Part shown: in pieces, positions 1 through 6,490 of the stretch
Layout of the letters: every line of letters begins with the position of its first letter
How positions within the stretch are numbered: position 1 is the first letter of the stretch
Assembly (NCBI GenBank): GCA_030595485.1
Contig: JAUVDE010000192.1
Coordinates: 1-6,634, forward strand
DNA: 6,634 nucleotides
Reading direction: 5' to 3'
Source: Draconibacterium sp.
Lineage (GTDB): Bacteria; Bacteroidota; Bacteroidia; Bacteroidales; Prolixibacteraceae
Program-made: the position numbers and the translations under genes
The notes under the pieces: generated by a model
Databases searched by the model: none
Seen by the model: only the letters and a program-made list of their open reading frames with translations
Told to the model about the DNA's origin: nothing

Positions 1-969
1 GGTATAAATAATAATGGTATTATCCATTAAACCTTCTTCTTCCATGTAAGCAAATAAACGCTCAAGGTTATCGTCAACACCTTTTACACAACGCAAGTAA
101 CGTTTCACGTATTCCTGGTAAGCCAAATGTTTGTATTCAGGGTCCGGAATATTTGGATCTATATCCATGTGCATTCCCATGTTTCGAATGGTATTTCTAT
201 GACCAACCGACGAACCGATATCATGAATCAGGCTGTTATTTTCGCCTTTTGTACCAATCGAACCATTTTTTTCGTTGTAGTACAAACTGGTAGGTTCCGG
301 AATATAAGTATCTTCTAAATAGTCTTTGTAACGCTCGGCAAACACAAACATATCATGTGGTGCTTTGTAATGATGCATCATAAAAAACGGCTTGTTTTTG
401 TCGCGTTTGTTCTTTAGCCAATCTAATGAAATATCGGTAATACAGTCTGATGAATGCCCTTCTTTGTGAATAATATTTTCGCCCCATGGTTTGTCGCCAC
501 GCACATGGAAATCGGGATTATAATATTTCCCTTGTCCAGGTAAAACTGTATAAAAATCGAAAGCTGAAGGTTCTTCCTTAAGATGCCATTTGCCAACCAT
601 TGCAGTTTGGTAACCCAGTTTTTTCATTTCCTGAGGTAAGTACTGATTTTCAGGAGCAATATTTCCATCTAAATCAAGTACTCCATTGGTTTGAGGATAC
701 TGTCCGGTAATAATACTTGCACGACTTGGTGTACAAATTGAATTGTTACAAAAAGCATTTTCGAAGATAATTCCTTCGTTGGCAACTTTGTCAAGTGTTG
801 GTGTTGGATTTAATTTGGCCAAACGGCTTCCGTAAATTCCAAATGCCTGCGAAGTATGGTCATCAGACATTATATAAAGAATATTTGGTTTTTGAGGTGC
901 GCTTTCTTTCGTACTACACGAGTTAAAACTCACAAGAGCAAGCAAGGCTAATAAAACTAATTTGTACAT
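1..969 (-). CDS. Sulfatase (S1 / alkaline phosphatase superfamily), probable lipoprotein, 3' end cut off by window
   Basis: Predicted to hydrolyse sulfate esters, probably on glycans, at the cell surface or in the periplasm. The ATG is at 969-967 and the frame stays open for 323 codons to the window edge, so the C-terminal third is missing (family members usually have about 450-560 residues). Residues 1-18 form a hydrophobic signal ending in SFNSC, an acceptable though loose lipobox with Cys18 as the lipidation site. The N-terminal sulfatase domain shows the metal-binding SDDH (35-38), the signature CTPSR (79-83) whose Cys79 would become formylglycine, GKWH (126-129), and HHYKAPH (199-205) with the expected active-site Lys202 and His205. 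The second metal-binding motif (SDxG) should lie just past the edge. It is divergent from the aldo/keto reductase and has its own promoter. Class is certain; substrate is not, and glycosaminoglycan, fucan or carrageenan-type glycans are all possible. A Cys-type sulfatase in an anaerobe would need a radical-SAM maturase (anSME), not seen here. Confidence 0.93.
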   Translation of the reverse strand, partial: MYKLVLLALLALVSFNSCSTKESAPQKPNILYIMSDDHTSQAFGIYGSRLAKLNPTPTLDKVANEGIIFENAFCNNSICTPSRASIITGQYPQTNGVLDLDGNIAPENQYLPQEMKKLGYQTAMVGKWHLKEEPSAFDFYTVLPGQGKYYNPDFHVRGDKPWGENIIHKEGHSSDCITDISLDWLKNKRDKNKPFFMMHHYKAPHDMFVFAERYKDYLEDTYIPEPTSLYYNEKNGSIGTKGENNSLIHDIGSSVGHRNTIRNMGMHMDIDPNIPDPEYKHLAYQEYVKRYLRCVKGVDDNLERLFAYMEEEGLMDNTIIIYT

Positions 970-992
970 AACAATAATTTTTCGGTTCAAGC

Positions 993-1021
993 CAAATATA
1001 CAGATTGCTAAACACCATCAA
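993..1021 (-). promoter_or_regulatory. Bacteroidota-type promoter of the sulfatase gene
   Basis: On the minus strand, TTG (1021-1019) is followed after 18 nt by TATATTTG (1000-993). This matches the Bacteroidota housekeeping consensus TTG-N19-TAnnTTTG with a spacer one base short. Transcription would begin near 988 and leave a leader of about 19 nt before the ATG at 969. That leader is AT-rich and has no Shine-Dalgarno, as is usual in this phylum. Confidence 0.65.
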
Positions 1022-1037
1022 AAACCGCATTTTCTCC

Positions 1038-1049
1038 GCAAAGCTTTGC
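1038..1049. promoter_or_regulatory. Perfect 12-bp palindrome, possible operator in divergent spacer
   Basis: GCAAAGCTTTGC is a perfect 12-bp inverted repeat inside the 201-nt spacer between the sulfatase and aldo/keto reductase genes. Its centre is about 55 bp upstream of the predicted sulfatase start point, a typical position for an activator. Its right half, AGCTTTGCA (1042-1050), recurs exactly at 1141-1149, just before the reductase start codon. A regulator site is inference; no regulator gene is in the window. Confidence 0.3.
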
Positions 1050-1170
1050 ATTTCGTTTTTTATGCTGAAGAACATTAAAACAACATCAAATTCAAACAAA
1101 ACAATTAAGATGTTGCTAACTTGATTTACCCATTTTTACGAGCTTTGCAGCAAAAGATTGAATTTCGTTT

Positions 1171-2358
1171 ATGTCGAAAATTTTAAATAAAAAAGAGGGG
1201 ATGGAATATCGCAGGTTTGGGAAAACTGAAAAGTACCTAAGTGCGATTACACTGGGAGGAATGCGTTTTAAACACGGCTGGGACGAACCGCGAGATGTTA
1301 TTCCGGAAGATACTTACCAGCAGTGTTTAAGTACAGTTAAAATGGCATTCGATGCCGGAATTAATCATATTGAAACGGCCTGGGGCTATGGAAAAAGTGA
1401 AACCGTTTATGGTAAAATTTTAAACGAAGAGCTTTTTGTTCCGCGCAACTCGTACCACCTAATGACAAAGGGACATTTGTTTACTGCCGACGAAATGTAC
1501 CAAACGGTGGAAAACCAACTGCGTGCTTTACAAACCGACTACATCGATTTTTACGGCTGGCATGGTATTAATACCGACGATATACTTCAGCAAAGCTGTA
1601 AAACCGGCGGCCCGGTGGAAGCACTTTTAAAATTAAAGGAAGAAGGTATAATAAAACATGTTGGATTTAGTACGCACGGACCATGTAAAACCATTGTAAA
1701 CGCAATTGAAACAGGTTTGTTTGAGTTCGTAAACTTACATTACTATTATTTTAATCAGCATAATTACGATGCTGTAAAAGCTGCACAAAAAAACGATTTG
1801 GGTGTATTTATAATTTCGCCTAACGACAAAGGCGGACAACTTTTTAATGCACCACCGAAAGTAAAAAATGCCACTGCTCCTTTAACTCCAATTCAATGGA
1901 ATGCACGGTTTTGTTTAAAAACGCCGGCTGTACAAACACTTACTTTTGGAATTACCAAAGCTGAGCATTTCGAGGAAATGAAAGGAATTTTTAGTAATAA
2001 TGAAATTTGGGATAGTGAAGACCAACAAATACAAAACAAGTTGGATGCTTTTGTTAAGGACGATCCACATGCCAGCTTCGAAGGTTTGAATATGTTAAAC
2101 GACCCATCAGAAATTAATATTCCTGAAGTACTTCGTTTACGCAAACTTTGGAAATGTTACGACATGAAAGAATACTCCAAATACCGCTACGAAGTATTCA
2201 CAAAAAATGGGCACTGGCTACCGGGCGAGCATCCAACTAGTAATAATTTGGATAAAATCGACTTGTCTAAAGTTCCATCTAATATTCCTTTAAAAGAAAT
2301 GCTAGCCGAAACACACAAGGAATTACACATGCTTGAATTAAAATTGGCGAAAAATTAA
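1171..2358 (+). CDS. Aldo/keto reductase family protein lacking the C-terminal ferredoxin cysteines
   Basis: Probable NAD(P)H-dependent oxidoreductase with a TIM-barrel AKR fold, cytoplasmic (no signal peptide). The N-terminus MEYRRFGKT (11-19) is the classic AKR opening. The active-site tetrad can be read as Glu68 in HIETAWGYG (in place of the usual Asp), Tyr73, Lys100 in MTKG and His131 in GWHGIN. The barrel continues with VGFSTH (164-169) and the late TFGITK (258-263), a region equivalent to the cofactor phosphate-binding end. The C-terminal part (about 310-395), with YDMKEYSKYRY and GHWLPG, resembles the tail of COG1453-type reductases, which normally carry a CxxCxxC...CP cluster before a final ETH-like helix. 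Here that stretch (352-373) has no cysteine, so no Fe-S cluster is expected. The start at 1171 is ambiguous: ATG at 1201 (residue 11) fits family N-termini better, but the GAGGGG before it abuts the codon with no spacing. Substrate unknown. The next gene follows after 44 nt, probably in the same transcript. Confidence 0.88.
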   Translation: MSKILNKKEGMEYRRFGKTEKYLSAITLGGMRFKHGWDEPRDVIPEDTYQQCLSTVKMAFDAGINHIETAWGYGKSETVYGKILNEELFVPRNSYHLMTKGHLFTADEMYQTVENQLRALQTDYIDFYGWHGINTDDILQQSCKTGGPVEALLKLKEEGIIKHVGFSTHGPCKTIVNAIETGLFEFVNLHYYYFNQHNYDAVKAAQKNDLGVFIISPNDKGGQLFNAPPKVKNATAPLTPIQWNARFCLKTPAVQTLTFGITKAEHFEEMKGIFSNNEIWDSEDQQIQNKLDAFVKDDPHASFEGLNMLNDPSEINIPEVLRLRKLWKCYDMKEYSKYRYEVFTKNGHWLPGEHPTSNNLDKIDLSKVPSNIPLKEMLAETHKELHMLELKLAKN

Positions 2359-2402
2359 TACCTTTCAAAAAGATATCTAAACCACAAGCTAAATTAATTA
2401 TT

Positions 2403-3179
2403 ATGACTTCAAAAAAATCATTTCTCGGAATTGTATTTCTATTTGCCTTTTTGTGTTCATTCACTATTTCAGCTCGCGACTACTACCAAATAAAAGTGTA
2501 CACCATTAAAAACAAAACACAAGAAACTCGTGTAGATAATTATTTGAAAGATGCCTATTTACCAGCACTTCATAAAGCCGGAATTAAAACCGTGGGTGTT
2601 TTTAAACCCAATGCCGATGACAAAACGTTTGGCACAAAAATATTTGTTTTTATTCCGTTAATAGAGCTGGCTCAAATTGAAGAAATTGAGAATAAACTTG
2701 CCGGCAATAAAAAATATTTAAAAGCAGGTGCCGATTATATTGATGCCAAACATGATGATGCTCCGTACGAGCGTATTGAATCGATTTTATTAAAAGCTTT
2801 TGCCGAACAGCCCGAGTTTTTCACTCCGAAATACAACACACCAAAAAGCGAACAGGTTTATGAATTACGTAGTTACGAAAGTGCTACCGAAAAAATTTGG
2901 CGTAAAAAAGTACATATGTTTAATGAAGGTGGCGAAACCAAAATATTTGAGAATGTAGGTTCAAACGCTATTTTTTATGGAGAAGTTCTTGCAGGTTCTG
3001 CCATGCCTAACTTAATGTATATGACATCGTATGAGAACATGGAATCGAACAAAGAACATTGGAATGCCTTTAGAAAACATCCAGATTGGGAAACTTTAAA
3101 GAGTAAACCAGAGTATGCCAATACTGTTTCACACATCGATAAATGGATGTGCTTCCCTACCGATTACTCGGATATTTAA
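2403..3179 (+). CDS. Secreted NIPSNAP family protein (two tandem domains)
   Basis: A 258-residue protein with a signal peptide: Lys4-Lys5, a hydrophobic core at about 7-23, and likely cleavage after TISA (21-24). The mature part holds two ferredoxin-like (dimeric alpha/beta barrel) NIPSNAP domains. The first spans about 27-130 and opens with YYQIKVYTI. The second spans about 150-250, opens with VYELRSYES and ends with the typical HWNAFRKHPDWETLKS segment followed by a Trp-containing strand. Bacterial NIPSNAP proteins of this layout are common in Bacteroidota and Planctomycetota, often in carbohydrate-degradation neighbourhoods, but have no settled biochemical role; no catalytic motif is visible. 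It lies 44 nt behind the aldo/keto reductase without a good promoter between, which suggests cotranscription. Family assignment is firm and function unknown. A periplasmic location is expected because no lipobox is evident (Cys18 sits inside the hydrophobic core, not at its end). Confidence 0.9.
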   Translation: MTSKKSFLGIVFLFAFLCSFTISARDYYQIKVYTIKNKTQETRVDNYLKDAYLPALHKAGIKTVGVFKPNADDKTFGTKIFVFIPLIELAQIEEIENKLAGNKKYLKAGADYIDAKHDDAPYERIESILLKAFAEQPEFFTPKYNTPKSEQVYELRSYESATEKIWRKKVHMFNEGGETKIFENVGSNAIFYGEVLAGSAMPNLMYMTSYENMESNKEHWNAFRKHPDWETLKSKPEYANTVSHIDKWMCFPTDYSDI

Positions 3180-3250
3180 TTGATTGATACCGCTATTTTA
3201 AAACTATTGTTAAAATTACTCGGCGTGTTTATGCAACATTGCTTAGATGT

Positions 3251-3280
3251 TTGTTGTTATTCAAAATAACTCTACATTTG
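3251..3280 (+). promoter_or_regulatory. Consensus Bacteroidota promoter for the alpha/beta hydrolase, probably giving a leaderless mRNA
   Basis: TTG (3251-3253), a spacer of exactly 19 nt and TACATTTG (3273-3280) reproduce the Bacteroidota consensus TTG-N19-TAnnTTTG. The box ends 4 nt before the ATG at 3285. Since transcription normally starts a few bases after this box, the start point would fall at or next to the A of the start codon, leaving no room for a 5' leader. Confidence 0.65.
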
Positions 3281-3284
3281 AGCC

Positions 3285-4064
3285 ATGCTATATCACAAGA
3301 CATTTCTACATAAAGAATCGCAAGCCTGGGTTGTGTTCATTCACGGCGCAGGCGGAAGCAATGTGGTATGGTTCAGACAACTACGCGACTTCAAAAAACA
3401 TTTCAACGTACTTTTAGTTGACTTGCGAGGGCACGGAAAATCGAAAAAGGAATATACACAAGAGGAGATTTATAAGTTCGACGAAATAGCCTTAGACGTT
3501 GTTCGAACAATGGATCACCTGAAAATTGGAAAAGCACATTTTGTAGGAATCTCTTTGGGTTGTATCGTTATTCGTGCCATGGATAAACTAGCGCCAGGGC
3601 GTGCCGAATCAATTATTCTGGGTGGTGCAATCATTCAATTCAATAGCAGAATGAACGCTTTGGTATCAACGGCAAAACTACTGCAATCCATAATTCCTTA
3701 TATGTGGTTGTATAAAATAAATGCATGGATTCTTATTCCGTATAAAAAGGATATTGATTCGAGAAAGCTGTTTATTCGAGAAGCGATTCGTTTGGGTGAA
3801 CGAGAGTTTAAAAAATGGTTGTGCATGTCAACCGAGATAAAAGACAGTCTTCAGGAATATATTATCAAAGAGGCATCGGCACCGGTGTTGTATTTAATGG
3901 GCGACCGCGACCATATGTTTTTACCTATGGTTTCTAATCTGGTTAAAAAGCATTTTAACTCGAAACTTGAAGTTATTAGTAACAGCGGACACGTTTGCAA
4001 TATCGACCAACCCGATGCTTTTAACGAACGCTCCATTTTGTTTATTAAAAGCATCGCAAAATAA
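3285..4064 (+). CDS. Alpha/beta-fold hydrolase
   Basis: A 259-residue cytoplasmic hydrolase of the alpha/beta fold, with no signal peptide. Visible motifs in order: the oxyanion-hole loop HGAGG (20-24), VDLRGHGKS (45-53) typical of the strand-4 region, the nucleophile elbow GISLG (88-92) with Ser90, the acid in GDRD (206-209, probably Asp209), and the catalytic His236 in NSGHVCNIDQP, a frequent ending in this family. Residues about 120-185 form the variable cap. The triad looks complete, so an active esterase, lipase, thioesterase or C-C hydrolase is expected; the substrate cannot be told from sequence. The ATG at 3285 is required because the next in-frame ATG (residue 76) would lose the oxyanion loop. 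The gene is separated by 105 nt from the NIPSNAP gene and has its own promoter and terminator, so it is likely monocistronic. Confidence 0.92.
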   Translation: MLYHKTFLHKESQAWVVFIHGAGGSNVVWFRQLRDFKKHFNVLLVDLRGHGKSKKEYTQEEIYKFDEIALDVVRTMDHLKIGKAHFVGISLGCIVIRAMDKLAPGRAESIILGGAIIQFNSRMNALVSTAKLLQSIIPYMWLYKINAWILIPYKKDIDSRKLFIREAIRLGEREFKKWLCMSTEIKDSLQEYIIKEASAPVLYLMGDRDHMFLPMVSNLVKKHFNSKLEVISNSGHVCNIDQPDAFNERSILFIKSIAK

Positions 4065-4094
4065 AATCCCCTCGCCAAACAACGAAGGGATTTT
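4063..4094 (+). terminator. Rho-independent terminator of the hydrolase gene, overlapping its stop codon
   Basis: Arms 4063-4074 (AAAATCCCCTCG) and 4083-4094 (CGAAGGGATTTT) pair over 12 positions with one C-A mismatch around an 8-nt loop. The stem starts inside the TAA stop codon (4062-4064). The A-tract and T-tract flanks are part of the stem, so it could act in both directions. Confidence 0.75.
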
Positions 4095-4107
4095 CACCTG
4101 TTAGAAA

Positions 4108-4153
4108 ATTCACCGGGTGACTATACGTTTCAACTAATAGTCACCCGGTGAAT
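4108..4153 (-). terminator. Strong terminator hairpin of the hydrogenase operon
   Basis: A perfect 17-bp inverted repeat (arms 4108-4124 and 4137-4153, core CACCGGGTGACTAT) encloses a 12-nt loop. On the minus strand it begins 12 nt after the stop codon of the NuoE-like gene and is followed by TTTC, giving a run of T's after the stem (AATTTTC). It is suited to end transcription of the hydrogenase operon and also protects the convergent hydrolase gene. Confidence 0.8.
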
Positions 4154-4165
4154 AAGAATTAAAAG

Positions 4166-4672
4166 TTATGCTGATTTCACATCATTGCCACAACCTTCGC
4201 GGTATTCAGCAATAATCTTTTTCACCTCGGTGGGAGCAACTCGCCCAAACACTTTTTCGCCAACGGTTACCACCGGCGCAAGTCCGCAAGCACCAACACA
4301 GCGCAGGCAATTAATCGAAAATTTACCATCTTCGGTTGATTCACCAACTTCAACTTTCAATTGGCGTTTAAATTCGGCAAGTACTTGCTCGGCACCACGC
4401 ACATAACAAGCCGTTCCCATACAAACTGAAATGGGAAATTCGCCCTGTGGAATCATTGTGAAAAAGCTATAAAAAGTTACAACTCCATAAACTTTTGCCA
4501 CCGAACAATTTAGTCCTTTTGAGATTACTTCTTGCACTTCAGCCGGAAGATAACCAAGCTTACTTTGCGTTGTATGAAGTACATTGATTAGTTCACCTTC
4601 TTTGTTTTCAAACTCGGAACAAATATCGAGAATGAGCTGTATTGTATTTTCTGCTAATTTTATTTTTGGCAT
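4166..4672 (-). CDS. hydC: NuoE-like [2Fe-2S] subunit of NAD(H)-linked [FeFe]-hydrogenase (HydC-type)
   Basis: A 168-residue thioredoxin-like [2Fe-2S] protein of the 24-kDa/NuoE family. Cluster ligands follow the family pattern: Cys84 and Cys89 in CMGTAC, then Cys125 and Cys129 in CVGAC, followed by the conserved GLAPVV (130-135). Cys122 is an extra nearby cysteine. The N-terminal helical part (about 1-65), with LGYLPAEVQE and the VYGVVTFYSFF segment (61-71), is typical. In HydABC hydrogenases this subunit pairs with the flavin-carrying NuoF-like HydB and takes part in electron flow to or from NAD(H). Here it is the last gene of the operon, 48 nt behind hydA and just ahead of a strong terminator. 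A complex I function is unlikely, since no membrane subunits are present and a hydrogenase is adjacent. Automated annotation may call it NuoE. The symbol rests on context; family membership is certain. Confidence 0.9.
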   Translation of the reverse strand: MPKIKLAENTIQLILDICSEFENKEGELINVLHTTQSKLGYLPAEVQEVISKGLNCSVAKVYGVVTFYSFFTMIPQGEFPISVCMGTACYVRGAEQVLAEFKRQLKVEVGESTEDGKFSINCLRCVGACGLAPVVTVGEKVFGRVAPTEVKKIIAEYREGCGNDVKSA

Positions 4673-4720
4673 TTTCTTACGTTTTAAATTTAAGCATTAA
4701 ACCTTCTCGTATTTATGTAC

Positions 4721-6472
4721 TTAAGTACGGTCGAAATAACTCGTGTATAACAAATGGTGCGCCTTTTCACTCATCGGTTCTCCCAAAAATTCTTCGTAAA
4801 GTTTTATGATATGAGGATTTTCGTGCGACTTACGAATCGATTTATTGCTGTCTTCACGATAGATTGCTTTTTGGCGTTTTTTAATAATGCTTGCATCGCC
4901 ATGATGATATGGCTGACCACCGCCACCAATACATCCACCCGGACAACTCATAATTTCAATGGCGTGGAATTCACTTTTACCTGCCTGAATGTCTTCCAAT
5001 AATTTACGGGCATTACCCAAACCGTGGGCAATTCCAATTTTAACAGGAAGTCCATCAAAATCGATGGTTGCTTCACGAATACCTTCCATTCCTCGTAACT
5101 CATCAAAATCTAATCGTGGAAGTTCTTTTTTTGTGTGCAACTCGTAAGCGGTACGAACAGCTGCTTCAATTACACCACCAGTTGTACCAAATATTACACC
5201 TGCACCCGATGATTCTCCCATCGGATTATCAAACTCTTCGTTTGGCAAAGCTTTAAAATCAATGTTCGATAATTTAATCAATGCTGCCAACTCGCGGGTT
5301 GTTATTGCATGATCGACATCCGGATTACCATTAGTTTTAAACTCGTCGCGACCACATTCGTATTTTTTAGCCACACAAGGCATAATTGAAACCACGACTA
5401 AATCTTCGCGTTTAATACCCAGCTTATCAGCAAAATAAGTTTTAGCAATGGCACCAAACATTTGTTGCGGCGAACGCGCTGTCGATGGAATATCCATCAT
5501 CTCCGGGAATTGGTGTTCGAAGAATTTCACCCAAGCCGGACAGCACGAAGTAAGAATTGGAAGTTTTACATCTTTATCGCCGGCAAGGTGTTTACCAAGG
5601 CGATTTAGCAACTCGGTACCTTCTTCCATAATAGTAAGGTCGGCAGCAAAATCGGTGTCAAAAACATGGTCGAAATTTAAACGACGCAATGCTGCTACCA
5701 ATTTACCTGTTACTAAAGTTCCGGGTTCCATGCCAAACTCTTCACCTAAAGCAGCACGCACAGCAGGAGCTGTTTGTACAATTACCGTTTTTGTTGGGTC
5801 TGATAAAGCACGAATTACTTTACCCGTTTCGTCAACCTCGGTTAAAGCGCCTGTTGGACAAACTGCAACACACTGTCCGCAGTAGGTACAGACCGAGTGG
5901 TCGAGGTTCATCTCAAACGCAGGTGAAACCACCGAGTCGAATCCGCGGTTGATGGCAGAAAGCACACCAACAGTTTGCACCTCATTACACATGGTTTCGC
6001 AACGGCGACACATTATACATTTATCAATTTCGCGGTTAATTGCCGGCGAAGTATCTTCTCGGTAAGTTGACTGCTCTCCTTTATAATGAATTTCACGAAT
6101 TCCCAGGTCTTGTGCCATATCCTGCAAGTCGCAATGACCTGATTTTGCACAAATCAAACAATCGAAAGGATGGTCGGAAAGTATCAATTCCATCACAGTT
6201 CTACGCGCATTAATTACGCGCATAGAGTGTGTGTTAATATCCATTCCTTCGCTAACATCGGTACAACATGCCGGAGCTAAATTGCGTCGTCCTTCAACTT
6301 CAACAACACAAATACGACATCCACCAGGTTTATTTTCAATATTTAAATCGTCGAGTTTCATGTGGCAAAGCGTTGGAATATGCATGCCAATACCCGAAGC
6401 CGCCTCCAAAATTGTGGTTCCTTCTTTTACCACAATCGGTTTATTATCAATGGTAAGATTTACTGTATCCAT
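4721..6472 (-). CDS. hydA: [FeFe]-hydrogenase catalytic subunit HydA (group A, multi-cluster)
   Basis: Reversible proton reduction to H2 in the cytoplasm, most likely as part of a trimeric NAD(H)-linked and possibly ferredoxin-bifurcating HydABC complex. Of 583 residues, the N-terminus is a plant-type [2Fe-2S] domain (Cys36, Cys52, Cys55, Cys69). Next comes a His-ligated [4Fe-4S] site (His101, Cys105, Cys108, Cys114) and two ferredoxin [4Fe-4S] clusters (Cys152/155/158 with Cys205; Cys195/198/201 with Cys162). The H-cluster domain has all three signatures: L1 TSCCPAW (308-314; Cys310 proton relay, Cys311 ligand), L2 IMPCVAKKYE (363-372; Cys366, Lys369) and L3 with Cys510 and Cys514 before GGGGQP (516-521). 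The small-subunit-type tail fills about 525-583. Size and layout match the clostridial CpI type and lack the extra C-terminal [2Fe-2S] domain of Thermotoga HydA. The start lies 18 nt after the hydB stop. HydE, HydF and HydG maturases must be encoded elsewhere. The enzyme class is oxygen-sensitive, which fits an anaerobic lifestyle. Confidence 0.97.
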   Translation of the reverse strand: MDTVNLTIDNKPIVVKEGTTILEAASGIGMHIPTLCHMKLDDLNIENKPGGCRICVVEVEGRRNLAPACCTDVSEGMDINTHSMRVINARRTVMELILSDHPFDCLICAKSGHCDLQDMAQDLGIREIHYKGEQSTYREDTSPAINREIDKCIMCRRCETMCNEVQTVGVLSAINRGFDSVVSPAFEMNLDHSVCTYCGQCVAVCPTGALTEVDETGKVIRALSDPTKTVIVQTAPAVRAALGEEFGMEPGTLVTGKLVAALRRLNFDHVFDTDFAADLTIMEEGTELLNRLGKHLAGDKDVKLPILTSCCPAWVKFFEHQFPEMMDIPSTARSPQQMFGAIAKTYFADKLGIKREDLVVVSIMPCVAKKYECGRDEFKTNGNPDVDHAITTRELAALIKLSNIDFKALPNEEFDNPMGESSGAGVIFGTTGGVIEAAVRTAYELHTKKELPRLDFDELRGMEGIREATIDFDGLPVKIGIAHGLGNARKLLEDIQAGKSEFHAIEIMSCPGGCIGGGGQPYHHGDASIIKKRQKAIYREDSNKSIRKSHENPHIIKLYEEFLGEPMSEKAHHLLYTSYFDRT

Positions 6473-6490
6473 AGTTTTTCGTTTTCCTGA

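Noticed and set aside
127..318. Open frame of 63 codons on the plus strand
   Set aside because: It lies antisense within the well-supported sulfatase frame and its product has no recognisable features.
1893..2144. Open frame of 83 codons on the minus strand
   Set aside because: Antisense to the aldo/keto reductase, with no family resemblance and no promoter.
2359..2366. TACCTTTC as a -7 box for the NIPSNAP gene
   Set aside because: It has one mismatch and no TTG at a suitable distance (nearest spacers 12 and 23 nt). Cotranscription with the reductase is the simpler reading.
3195..3216. Inverted repeat ATTTTAA / TTAAAAT after the NIPSNAP gene as a terminator
   Set aside because: A seven-pair stem of only A-T pairs with no T-tract is too weak to call.
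4166..4672. NuoE of respiratory complex I
   Set aside because: The neighbours are a catalytic [FeFe]-hydrogenase and a HydB-like ferredoxin tail, and no complex I membrane subunits are present, so a soluble hydrogenase subunit fits better.
4717..4728. Perfect palindrome GTACTTAAGTAC across the hydA stop codon
   Set aside because: AT-rich, only 12 bp with no loop, inside an operon and not followed by a T-run. Probably chance.
5448..5885. Open frame of 145 codons on the plus strand
   Set aside because: It is fully antisense to the H-cluster and ferredoxin part of hydA. The reading looks like a codon shadow of a conserved gene, with no start signal.
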